A stretch of DNA of 64,000 bases from positions 1,803,501 to 1,867,500 of the forward strand of contig CP047152.1 of assembly GCA_041879295.1 (NCBI GenBank). The letters run 5' to 3'. The notes beneath the pieces are model-generated. The model worked only from the letters and a program-made list of their open reading frames with translations. It had not been told where the DNA came from and made no database searches. Of this stretch, positions 1 to 7,105 are shown one piece after another (the first letter of the stretch is position 1; the number at the start of each line of letters is the position of its first letter). Made by a program: the position numbers and the translations under genes. The DNA comes from Pseudomonas putida. GTDB lineage: Bacteria > Pseudomonadota > Gammaproteobacteria > Pseudomonadales > Pseudomonadaceae.

Positions 1-1
1 C

Positions 2-19
2 GAGCTGAAGGCGGAGTAA
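2..19 (+). CDS. 3' end of an upstream gene (partial)
   Basis: The first bases read as E-L-K-A-E followed by a TAA stop, four bases before the GTG of the XdhC-like gene. Such tight spacing suggests the tail of an upstream operon gene. XdhC genes usually follow molybdenum hydroxylase subunits, so that is the likely identity, but five residues cannot identify a family. Confidence 0.3.
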   Translation, partial: ELKAE

Positions 20-22
20 AGC

Positions 23-994
23 GTGCAGCATCTCGATCTACAGGTGGTCCGTCAGGCTTTGCAGTGGTCCTGCAACGGCCAGCGCGTATGGTTGTGCACG
101 GTGCTCGCCACCTACGGCTCGGCGCCGCGTGCACCGGGTTCGCTGCTGGCGGTGAACGCCAGCGGCCAGTGGCTGGGCTCGCTGTCCGGTGGCTGCGTCG
201 AAGACGACTTTCTCGAGCGTGTGGCCCTGGGTGAGTTTCCGGAGCCGGTTGCCATCGTGCGTTATGGCGACGGCAGCGACCCGCGTTCGCGCGTGCGCCT
301 GCCGTGTGGCGGTGTGCTGGAAGTACTGGTGGAGAACCTGCCGGTTGAATGCGAGGTGCAGGCGCATCTGCGTGAGCTGGAACGTGCGCTGCTGGGCCAG
401 CGCCGGGTACTGCGTGAGGTGAGCCTGCCAACGGGTACCCGCCAGCTGCTCGATGACCATAGTCAGGGGCCACGGGTCGAACGGGAAAATGCCCAGGTGC
501 GCTTGCGTGTCGGCGCCGCCCAGCGGCTGCTGCTGGCCGGCTATTCCAGCGTGGCGCATTTTTGTGCCGAATTTGGCAGGGGGCTGGGTTTTGAGGTCAT
601 CCTTTGCGAGCCGCGTGATGAAGTGCTCGACGGCGTCGTGCTGAATGGCATAGAGGTACGCCGCGAGCTACCGTCGGAATTCATCGCCAACGGCGGATGC
701 CATGCCGATACGGCAGTGGTGGCATTGACCCATGATCCAAAAATCGATGACCTGGCCATGCTTGAAGCCGTGCGTACCGAAGCGTTCTACATCGGCGTGA
801 TGGGCTCCAAGGCCACCTCCGACAAGCGTCGCGAACGCCTGCAGCGAATTGGTGGCCTGGGCTACGACGAGCTGGCGCGCATCCATGCGCCGATTGGCCT
901 GAACCTGGGCAGCAAGACCCCGGCCGAGATCGCCCTGGCGGTACTGGCCGATATCCTTCGTGCGCGCAACGGCATCGAGCGGGCGGCACTGTGA
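23..994 (+). CDS. XdhC/CoxI family molybdoenzyme maturation protein
   Basis: 323 residues from a GTG start. XdhC/CoxI proteins bind molybdenum cofactor, promote its sulfuration and hand it to xanthine dehydrogenase-type enzymes in the cytoplasm. The N-terminal domain shows the family pattern YGSAPRAPGS, GGCVE and LPCGGVLEV (about residues 30-110). The C-terminal part is a Rossmann-like domain ending in VMGSKATSDKR and IGLNLGSKTPAEIALAVLADIL, which is typical of XdhC. The gene overlaps the next one, a MocA-like nucleotidyltransferase, by 4 bp, so the two are translationally coupled. The client hydroxylase is probably encoded just upstream of the window. The family call is firm; the client enzyme is inferred. 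Confidence 0.9.
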   Translation: MQHLDLQVVRQALQWSCNGQRVWLCTVLATYGSAPRAPGSLLAVNASGQWLGSLSGGCVEDDFLERVALGEFPEPVAIVRYGDGSDPRSRVRLPCGGVLEVLVENLPVECEVQAHLRELERALLGQRRVLREVSLPTGTRQLLDDHSQGPRVERENAQVRLRVGAAQRLLLAGYSSVAHFCAEFGRGLGFEVILCEPRDEVLDGVVLNGIEVRRELPSEFIANGGCHADTAVVALTHDPKIDDLAMLEAVRTEAFYIGVMGSKATSDKRRERLQRIGGLGYDELARIHAPIGLNLGSKTPAEIALAVLADILRARNGIERAAL

Positions 995-1557
995 GCGTGG
1001 TTGCGTTGGTATTGGCGGCAGGCAGCAGTGTGCGTTTCGGCTCTGACAAGCGCCGTTCGCTGCTGGCTGACGGTCGAAGCTTGCTGGTACACAGCGTAGA
1101 GAGCGCCTGCGCAGTGTTCGATGATGTGCGGGTGGTGTTGCGTGAAGGGGAGCGAGGCGTGGACCTGGGGTTGCCAGCGCGGTGCCGGGTGGTCTCCAGT
1201 CCGGATTTCACATTGGGCATGGGCCATAGCCTGGCGGCCGGTGCCGCTTCGCTGGCTGACAGCGAGGCACAGGCAGTAGCGATTCTGTTGGGTGATATGC
1301 CCTGGGTGGCGTCCGCGACCCTGGATTTGCTTGCTCGCGAGGCCAGTGGGTCAACGATAGTCCTGCCGTGTCATGCCGGACGACAGGGCCATCCGGTGTT
1401 GTTCGGGCGCGATTTCTGGCCGGCGCTTGCCCGGCTGAAGGGTGATGAAGGGGCGCGTTCGGTGGTCAAGGCCAACCCGGCGGTTTGCGTCAGGCTAGAG
1501 GTGCAGGATGCCGGTGTGTTGCAGGATGTCGATAGGCCGGATGCGGTGCGCCCTTGA
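991..1557 (+). CDS. MocA-like molybdenum cofactor nucleotidyltransferase
   Basis: 188 residues, GTG start inside the end of the XdhC-like gene (GTGA overlap). The N-terminus LVLAAGSSVRFGSDK is the nucleotide-binding loop of the GT-A nucleotidyltransferases that add CMP or GMP to molybdopterin. ILLGDMPWV (about residues 93-101) carries the metal-binding Asp, and GRQGHPVLF is the conserved substrate motif of MocA/NTP_transf_3 proteins. Next to XdhC this suggests synthesis of the dinucleotide cofactor (molybdopterin cytosine dinucleotide) for one upstream hydroxylase. I cannot tell CTP from GTP preference by eye. The gene converges on the minus-strand immunity-like gene with only 16 bp between stops. 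Confidence 0.88.
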   Translation: MSVVALVLAAGSSVRFGSDKRRSLLADGRSLLVHSVESACAVFDDVRVVLREGERGVDLGLPARCRVVSSPDFTLGMGHSLAAGAASLADSEAQAVAILLGDMPWVASATLDLLAREASGSTIVLPCHAGRQGHPVLFGRDFWPALARLKGDEGARSVVKANPAVCVRLEVQDAGVLQDVDRPDAVRP

Positions 1558-1573
1558 ATGCGTTCGTCAAAGG

Positions 1574-2200
1574 CTATTCATCTTCTTCGCCAGTGAGTTC
1601 ATAGGGTTCGAGTTCGCTCAGTTGGGAAAGCAGCACCAGATGCTCCACTGCCTTCAGCTTTTCAAGACGCTCAAGGCTGTCTGGGCCTCCCAGCATCAAG
1701 GCGGGGACAAAGCCATACATTTCGTCTGAGCCCAGGGTGCCGAGCCGTTCCCTGGCAGGTTCGAACAGGTCGTCGAAGTAGACGCACTCGGTCATCAGCC
1801 ACATGAGCAAACCGTGCATCTTGTTGTCCCGTTCTTCGTCGCCTGAGCTGTGAGCGCCATCGAGGTAACGGGAATGGTAGGTCGCGATGGTCAGCACCGA
1901 ACCGGTTTTCTCACCCCATAGGTACAGGTCGCCAAAAGCGCTGCGGGCGATGAGGTGATAAGTGTCGCATGCTTCGAAGTGCGTACCTGCCAACCAAGAG
2001 GCCACTACACCCTGGTATTCCTGAGGATTTACAAGCCAGAACAAGCCGCCGCCGTAGCCGCACCAGCCGTGGTCTTGCCAGTATTCAAGGAGGCGATTGG
2101 GGAGTTTGCCTTGGTAATGATCGACAGCGGCAGGTGGTACGGGTTGCTGGCCGATGGGTTCGCCGAAGGTTTCCAGGAAAATGCTGAAGATGACATCCAT
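1574..2200 (-). CDS. GAD-like/DUF1851 domain protein, probable immunity protein
   Basis: 208 residues. It starts MDVIFSIFLETFGEP and has a central signature YWQDHGWCGYGGGLFWLVNP (about residues 40-60), then ARSAFGDLYLWGE and a C-terminal region with GFVPALMLGG. These are features of the GAD-like plus DUF1851 family, known as immunity proteins of type VI effectors (Tdi1-like). A second, frameshifted paralogue lies just upstream on the same strand, and upstream of that (before the IS insertion) is a DUF6861-like gene. The arrangement fits an effector followed by tandem immunity genes. No signal peptide is seen, so the product is probably cytoplasmic. The protective role is inferred from family and context. 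Confidence 0.75.
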   Translation of the reverse strand: MDVIFSIFLETFGEPIGQQPVPPAAVDHYQGKLPNRLLEYWQDHGWCGYGGGLFWLVNPQEYQGVVASWLAGTHFEACDTYHLIARSAFGDLYLWGEKTGSVLTIATYHSRYLDGAHSSGDEERDNKMHGLLMWLMTECVYFDDLFEPARERLGTLGSDEMYGFVPALMLGGPDSLERLEKLKAVEHLVLLSQLSELEPYELTGEEDE

Positions 2201-2222
2201 TCGTTTAGGTCCTTTTGTGTGC

Positions 2223-2839
2223 TCAGAAGTCAGAGAAGCTGTAGGGTTCGAGTTTGGTGATTTGAGACAGCAAAATCAAATGCTCTATTGCTTTAAGTTT
2301 TTCTAGGTTTTTGAGGTCGGGGCGCCCTCCCAGCATCAATGCAGGAACAAATGCATATATCTCATCTTCTTTCAAGATGCCCAGCTTTTTTTTCGCGGGC
2401 TCAAAAAGGCTTTCAAAGTCGTTGTGTTCTTTTTTTCTTGATAGAAAGAAGCTTTGGACCTCTCTGGTTGCTTCCGTTTCAGTGAGTGTGCAGTTTTCAC
2501 CTGTGTAACGGGACAGAAGACTTGTGATTTTTACTGAAAAGCCACTGTTCTCTCCCCAAAGATACAGGTCGCCGAAAGCGCTTCTGGCAATCAAGTGGTA
2601 AGTGTCCCGGTTTTCAAGGAGGGTGCCCTCGGTCCAGGATGAGACAACGCCCTCATAGTCCTGTGGATTAACCAGCCAGAATATACCTTCGCCAAAACCA
2701 CACCATCCATGCTCTTTCCAGTATGCAAGTAACAACTCTGGAAGTTTTCCGTTATAGCGATCAATGCTGGAGGGGGCACCTCTCGACGGGAAAAAGGCGC
2801 GCCTATATTGTCAAGGAATATGGAGAATACCTCATCCAT
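2223..2839 (-). pseudogene. Frameshifted GAD-like/DUF1851 paralogue
   Basis: Reading from an ATG at 2839, the protein begins MDEVFSIFLDNIGAPFSRREVPPPA, matching the start of the neighbouring GAD-like protein. The frame is then lost. Homology resumes one frame over as IDRYNGKLPELLLAYWKEHGWCGFGEG and runs to a stop at 2223. The break falls at a run of five C (coding strand) near 2769-2773. Adding one C would restore V-P-P-S-S-I-D-R-Y, so a single-base deletion in a homopolymer explains it. This could be a true mutation or a sequencing error. The gene is visibly more AT-rich than its paralogue, which suggests a separate, more recent origin. The ATG has an AAGAGG ribosome site just upstream. Confidence 0.75.
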
Positions 2840-2892
2840 TTGCGATGCCTCTTGTCGTTAGCACTTATGAAGTCTGAATCGCCCCTGGTTTT

Positions 2893-3774
2893 CTAGACAC
2901 TCTCCAAGCTCAGGAAATAGCGTTTCTCATACTCTACTGGAGACAGCTGCATAGCACTGCTGTGTCGGCGTTTAGGGTTATAGAACATCTCGATGTAATC
3001 GAAAATATCACTTCGGGCTTCTTCACGGGTTGTGTAGATCTTTCGTCGGATTCGCTCTCGCTTCAAAAGCTGGAAAAAGCTCTCGGCTACGGCATTGTCG
3101 TGGCAGTTTCCCCGCCGGCTCATGCTGCTGATTACATTGTTGGCCTTCAAAAAGCTTTTCCAATCCGAGCTACTGAACTGACTACCTTGATCTGAGTGAA
3201 TCATAACTTGCTGCTGAGGCTTGCGTCGCCAAACAGCCATCAACATCGCGTCGATAGCCAGGTCGCTGCACATCCTTGGCTTCATTGACCAACCAATTAC
3301 TTGGCGTGAGAACAAATCCAGCACTACCGCGAGGTAGAGCCACCCTTCATAGGTGCGGATGTAAGTGATATCTGTCACCCAGACCTTGTTCGGCTCACTT
3401 ACCTTGAACTGCCGCGCGAGGTGGTTGGGCGAGGCCACTGTTGGTTTTCCACCATAGAACCCTGGACGCCGCCGATAGCCCGTTTGAGAACGCAGCCCCT
3501 CCGCCTGCATCAAGCGCCTGACTCGATTTCGGCCGCATTCCTCTCCCAGCTCACGCAGGTCATCGTGAATTTTGCGGTAGCCGTATACACCTCCGCTTTC
3601 CAGCCAAGCGTGTTTGATCAAGCCAAGCAGACGTTGATCTTCTTTTGCTCGGGCAGATTGAGGCTCGGCCAGCCAGGCGTAATAGCCGCTGGGGTGCACC
3701 TTGAGGGTTTGGCAAAGGCGCCGCACCGGGTAATCAGTCGAGTGCTTCTTGATGAAGGCGTACTTCAGCCGCAC
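2893..3774 (-). CDS. IS3-family transposase OrfB (DDE integrase domain)
   Basis: 293 residues from GTG. An N-terminal HTH_21-like part (residues 1-90, ending GYRRRPGFYGG) is followed by the rve integrase core. The catalytic triad is visible in VTDITYIRT (Asp), MIHSDQGSQF (Asp) and DNAVAESFF (Glu), with the typical IS3 ending YNPKRRHSSAMQLSPVEYE. OrfB overlaps OrfA by 10 bp in the -1 frame. The active protein is normally the OrfAB fusion made by -1 frameshifting; here the -1 frame stays open from the slippery site into this ORF. The ORF looks complete, with no stops in the catalytic core. Confidence 0.95.
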   Translation of the reverse strand: MRLKYAFIKKHSTDYPVRRLCQTLKVHPSGYYAWLAEPQSARAKEDQRLLGLIKHAWLESGGVYGYRKIHDDLRELGEECGRNRVRRLMQAEGLRSQTGYRRRPGFYGGKPTVASPNHLARQFKVSEPNKVWVTDITYIRTYEGWLYLAVVLDLFSRQVIGWSMKPRMCSDLAIDAMLMAVWRRKPQQQVMIHSDQGSQFSSSDWKSFLKANNVISSMSRRGNCHDNAVAESFFQLLKRERIRRKIYTTREEARSDIFDYIEMFYNPKRRHSSAMQLSPVEYEKRYFLSLESV

Positions 3775-4043
3775 TCCTTGGCAAAGTACGCGGCGGCCTT
3801 TTTTAAGATGTCTCGCTCTTCCGTCACGCGCTTGAGTTCAGCGCGTAGCTTGCGCAGTTCGGCCTGCTGATCGTCGTCTTGCTGACGCTGCTCTTGGGGC
3901 TTGCTGTAGACCTTGATCCAGGCGTAAAGACTGTGCACGGACATGCCCAGGCGCTGGGCGACATCGGCGACAGGTTTGCCTTTCTCGGTCACTTGCTTGA
4001 CCGCTTCGATCTTGAATTCTTCGGGGTAACGCTGACGACTCAT
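3765..4043 (-). CDS. IS3-family OrfA, helix-turn-helix protein
   Basis: 92 residues: an HTH_8 domain (MSRQRYPEEFKIEAVKQV...GMSVHSLYAWIK) followed by a Gln/Lys-rich leucine-zipper coiled coil ending ERDILKKAAAYFAKECG. It binds the element's ends and gives the N-terminus of the OrfAB transposase. The codons for L-K-K near the end read TTA AAA AAG, a canonical A_AAA_AAG slippery heptamer (about 3798-3804). A -1 shift there continues directly into OrfB. Confidence 0.93.
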   Translation of the reverse strand: MSRQRYPEEFKIEAVKQVTEKGKPVADVAQRLGMSVHSLYAWIKVYSKPQEQRQQDDDQQAELRKLRAELKRVTEERDILKKAAAYFAKECG

Positions 4044-4065
4044 GGCACCTCCTATTTGGGCCTCA

Positions 4066-4749
4066 TTATGAGGCTTGGAGGTGTCTACGAAACCAGGGGC
4101 GATTCAGTCTTACATTCATGTAAGTCGAGTGGGTGCCGAATTTCGGCGATTTTTCCGCGGCCTCTTTGATGCTGGCTAGTCTATTTCGCCATTGAGCACC
4201 AATGCTGGAGTTGACCCAGAACGGGCCGGTACCTTCATTGCCGCAGGTGCCTTCCCAGGCGAAGCGGATGCCATCGACGTAGTACTCGTCGATATGCGGC
4301 AAGCCTTCGACGAAGAACTCGGCAATGGAGGCCAGCCCCCGCGCACCGAGGATCCAGCCGCTGACTTTGAGGCCTATGGCCGCGCCCGCGCCGGCAAACG
4401 GAATGGTTCCGGCGCCGCCAGTGAATGCGCCAACCCCCGCGCCAAGCAGGCCGCCGGTAACGGTGCTGCCGATGACGATCATCGCCATCTGCTGCACGAC
4501 CCTCAGCAGTTCGTCGATGATGCTGTTGATGTCGAGGTCGGCGAAGCGCTGGCGTAGCATGTTCGCCGCCTGCCATTCGGCGTGGTAGAAGGCTGTGCGG
4601 ACAGCTTCGATCCGGCGCAGGTTGAGGCCCAGTGAGGCGACTTCTTCATTGAGGCCGGTGCGGAACTGGCCACCGCTTGGGTAGCCCACCATGGCGATGA
4701 CACGTGACTCGATCTCGTGCCAGGAGGGCACGAGGTAATCCAGGTACAT
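4066..4749 (-). CDS. DUF6861-like (Tre1 N-terminal-like) effector-associated protein, 3' end altered by IS
   Basis: 227 residues as it now reads. The start MYLDYLVPSWHEIES is preceded by a GGGAG ribosome site. The middle (about residues 85-150) is a glycine-rich hydrophobic stretch, MIVIGSTVTGGLLGAG...GLKVSGW. The rest, ending in HIDEYYVDGIRFAWEGTCG, resembles the DUF6861 domain found at the N-terminus of Pseudomonas type VI effectors. The last 13 residues come from the IS. Removing the IS and one GTC copy restores ...MNVR-L-H-K-C and a TAA at 2858-2860. The original was thus about 218 residues, ending 18 bp before the first GAD-like gene. It may still fold. No catalytic toxin domain is obvious. 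The DUF6861 call is from memory of the pattern. Confidence 0.6.
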   Translation of the reverse strand: MYLDYLVPSWHEIESRVIAMVGYPSGGQFRTGLNEEVASLGLNLRRIEAVRTAFYHAEWQAANMLRQRFADLDINSIIDELLRVVQQMAMIVIGSTVTGGLLGAGVGAFTGGAGTIPFAGAGAAIGLKVSGWILGARGLASIAEFFVEGLPHIDEYYVDGIRFAWEGTCGNEGTGPFWVNSSIGAQWRNRLASIKEAAEKSPKFGTHSTYMNVRLNRPWFRRHLQAS

Positions 4750-5006
4750 GAGGTGTCTCCCTGACAGCGCGTGCAGGGGGAAATCCCATCATGGATTCGG
4801 ATCAGAGGTTTCTGGGTCAGTTGTAGGAAAGGGCGACTTCGTTTCTGTTGTGTTCGAGAAGCTCGGGAATTGGGGTTGAGGCTGCGAGGGGAAGGGTGGC
4901 GACCCGCACGGCGCTCGATCTCCCCCAACCCTCCCCAAAAGGTCCATAATCCCCCCTTAATCCGCCCAAGGTGCAATACCAGCCACACCACACCGGGAGC
5001 CCCACC
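4750..5006. other. Divergent intergenic region
   Basis: 257 bp between the effector-like gene (minus) and the response regulator (plus). It must hold both promoters. I see no convincing -10/-35 pair, iron-starvation box or strong palindrome here. Confidence 0.4.
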
Positions 5007-5690
5007 ATGCACGTTCTGCTCTGCGAGGACGACGACCTGATCGCCGCCGGCATCTGCGCCGGTCTCACCGCCCAGGGCCTGACCGTGGACCGTGTGGGCA
5101 ACGCCGCCGATGCGCGGGCAATGCTGCAGGCCGCGCAGTTCGACGTGATGATCCTCGACCTCGGCCTGCCCGACGAAGACGGCCTCAAGCTGCTGCGCCG
5201 CCTGCGCGAAAAAGGCGAGACCCTGCCGGTACTGGTGCTCACCGCCCGCGATGCCGTCACCGATCGTGTCGATGGCTTGCAGGCCGGTGCCGACGATTAC
5301 CTGCTCAAGCCCTTCGATCTGCGCGAGCTGGCCGCACGCCTGCATACCTTGCTGCGGCGGGTGGCCGGGCGGGCGGTGAACGTAATCGAGCACGGCCCGC
5401 TGCGCTATGACCCGAGCAGCTGCGAGGCGACCCTGGCCGGCCAGCATGTCGACCTGTCCCGCCGCGAGCAGGCCCTGCTTCAGGCGCTGCTGCAGAACCC
5501 CGGGCGAGTGCTGTCCAGCGAGCAACTGAAAGACTGCGTGTACGGCTTCAGCGACGAAGTCGAGAGCAACGCCCTGAACGTGCACATCCACCACCTGCGC
5601 CGCAAGCTGGGTAACGGCATTGTCGAGACCGTGCGTGGCCTGGGCTACCGGCTGGGTCCGGCGCAGGCACCGCAAGAGGCTGCATCATGA
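5007..5690 (+). CDS. OmpR/PhoB-family response regulator
   Basis: 227 residues from the ATG that gives MHVLLCEDDDLIAAG. A frame extends 12 codons upstream, but the receiver fold begins here. Receiver: acidic pair at residues 8-9, phosphoacceptor Asp51 in ILDLGLPDEDG, Thr79 in LVLTARD and Lys101 in YLLKPF. The C-terminal winged helix is complete (LSRREQALLQALL, HIHHLRRKLG, VRGLGYRLG). The pair resembles the QseB/TctD/PmrA type. It overlaps the sensor gene by 4 bp (ATGA). It lies directly upstream of pvdH but reads as an independent unit; the stimulus is unknown. Confidence 0.93.
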   Translation: MHVLLCEDDDLIAAGICAGLTAQGLTVDRVGNAADARAMLQAAQFDVMILDLGLPDEDGLKLLRRLREKGETLPVLVLTARDAVTDRVDGLQAGADDYLLKPFDLRELAARLHTLLRRVAGRAVNVIEHGPLRYDPSSCEATLAGQHVDLSRREQALLQALLQNPGRVLSSEQLKDCVYGFSDEVESNALNVHIHHLRRKLGNGIVETVRGLGYRLGPAQAPQEAAS

Positions 5691-7018
5691 GCCTGCGGGT
5701 ACGCCTGAGCCTGATCCTCGGCAGTGCCTTCGTGATCATCTGGGCACTGGCCGCCGCGTGGATGCTGCGAGACCTGCGCCAGCAGATGATGTTTTCCCTC
5801 GACCAGCGCCTGGTGGCGTCGGCGCGTATGGTCGCCGGGCTGATCGACCAGTTGCCGCAGCCGCTGACCGCCAAGGGCGGGGAGGCGCATATTTCCGCCG
5901 ACCAGTTCAGCGTACCGGATGGCATGGCCTGCCAGGTCACCTCGCTGCGTGGCGAGATCCTTGCCAGCAACCACAAGCACGATGGCGCCATGGACGACGA
6001 GCGCAGTGGGTTCCGTGACCAGACCATCGACGATGCGCTTTGGCGCACCTTCACCTACAACCACGGCGATGTGCGCATCACCACGGCCGACCGGCACATG
6101 GAGCGCGAGGCGCTGAACCAGTCGATTCTGCTGGCGGCATCGGCGCCGGTACTGATGGCCCTGCTCGGCAGCCTGGGGCTGTTGTGGATCGGCCTTGGCA
6201 AGGGCCTGGAGCCGCTCAACCGCATGCGTGATGCCTTGCGCCGCCGGCGTGCAGACAGTGTCGAACCGCTGCAGGTGGCGGGCATGCCCAGCGAGTTGCA
6301 GCCGTTGCTGGAAACCCAGAACCAGCTGTTCCGGCGCATTGCTCAGACCCTCGAGCGTGAGCGGCGCCTGACCGATGATGCCGCGCATGAACTGCGCAGC
6401 CCGCTGACCGCGATCAAGACCCACCTGCAGGTGGCACGCATGACCGACGGTGCGGTGCGCGAGCAGGCGCTGGAGCATGCCGAGCAGGGCACCGACCGCA
6501 TGCACCGCACGCTGGAGCAGTTGCTGATGCTGGCGCGGGTGGAAGGCAGCCTGTCATTCGAGGACGGCGTGCAGTGCAGTGCCGAGCAGGTGGCCCATCA
6601 GGCGGTGCAGGACGCCGGAGGGGGTGACAATCGCCGTATCGTGCTGCGTTTGCCTGAAGAATCCACGCAGATCTACCTGGGCATGCCCGCTCCGTTGGCG
6701 GTGGCAGCGCTGCGCAACCTGCTGGACAACGCCTTGCGTCATGGCGGCGATGAAGCCGTAGAGCTGGACGTGCAGATGGCGGACGGCCAGGTGGGCTTCA
6801 TGGTGCGCGACCACGGGCCAGGGATTGCCGAAGCGGACCTTGAGCACCTGACCGAGCGCTTCTGGCGTAATGGGCAGAGTGGTGGTTGCGGATTGGGGCT
6901 GGCGATTGTGCAGGCGATCGTGCAGCGGTGTGCCGGCAGCCTGCGCTTTGACAGCCGTAGTGACGGCTTGCGGGTCTTCTTGCAGGTACCGGCGCGTCCT
7001 GGGCACAGACAGAAATAA
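5687..7018 (+). CDS. Sensor histidine kinase partner (QseC/TctE-like)
   Basis: 443 residues. Two membrane segments, about residues 8-27 and 148-170, enclose a periplasmic domain of about 120 residues, followed by a HAMP-like linker. The H-box DDAAHELRSPLTAIK has the phosphorylated His at residue 234. The N-box is LLDNALRHGG, and the G-boxes are RDHGPGIAE and GCGLGLAIV. All catalytic motifs are present, so the enzyme should autophosphorylate and signal to the regulator encoded by the overlapping upstream gene. The final codons lie only about 20 bp before the pvdH iron-starvation promoter. I see no terminator between them. The ligand cannot be read from sequence. Confidence 0.93.
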   Translation: MSLRVRLSLILGSAFVIIWALAAAWMLRDLRQQMMFSLDQRLVASARMVAGLIDQLPQPLTAKGGEAHISADQFSVPDGMACQVTSLRGEILASNHKHDGAMDDERSGFRDQTIDDALWRTFTYNHGDVRITTADRHMEREALNQSILLAASAPVLMALLGSLGLLWIGLGKGLEPLNRMRDALRRRRADSVEPLQVAGMPSELQPLLETQNQLFRRIAQTLERERRLTDDAAHELRSPLTAIKTHLQVARMTDGAVREQALEHAEQGTDRMHRTLEQLLMLARVEGSLSFEDGVQCSAEQVAHQAVQDAGGGDNRRIVLRLPEESTQIYLGMPAPLAVAALRNLLDNALRHGGDEAVELDVQMADGQVGFMVRDHGPGIAEADLEHLTERFWRNGQSGGCGLGLAIVQAIVQRCAGSLRFDSRSDGLRVFLQVPARPGHRQK

Positions 7019-7035
7019 AATCCAGTAACAACCGC

Positions 7036-7059
7036 TAAATCCTCCCCGCACTCAAGCGT
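7036..7059 (+). promoter_or_regulatory. PvdS iron-starvation box upstream of pvdH
   Basis: TAAAT (7036-7040), 16 nt, then CGT (7057-7059). This is an exact match to the published arrangement for PvdS-dependent promoters, including the CTAAATCC context. It ends 46 bp before the pvdH start. Confidence 0.85.
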
Positions 7060-7105
7060 TTCCAAAGCGATAACCGCCCATCCGCTTGCTTGCGAGGATT
7101 CACCC

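Larger units (their letters stand above)
2875..4106 (-). mobile_element. Complete IS3-family insertion sequence, 1232 bp
   Basis: The element is bounded by imperfect inverted repeats of at least 25 bp (23 of 25 match). Both start TGAATCGCCCCTGG from the outside, and the ends are TG...CA as expected for IS3. It is flanked by a 3-bp direct repeat GTC (2872-2874 and 4107-4109), the target duplication. Inside are overlapping orfA and orfB on the minus strand with a slippery A_AAA_AAG. All parts look intact, so the element may still be active. It sits inside the 3' end of the DUF6861-like gene. Confidence 0.93.

Noticed and set aside
1574..4749. Part of a type VI secretion cluster
   Set aside because: Only effector/immunity-like genes are seen; no Tss, Hcp, VgrG or PAAR genes are in the window.
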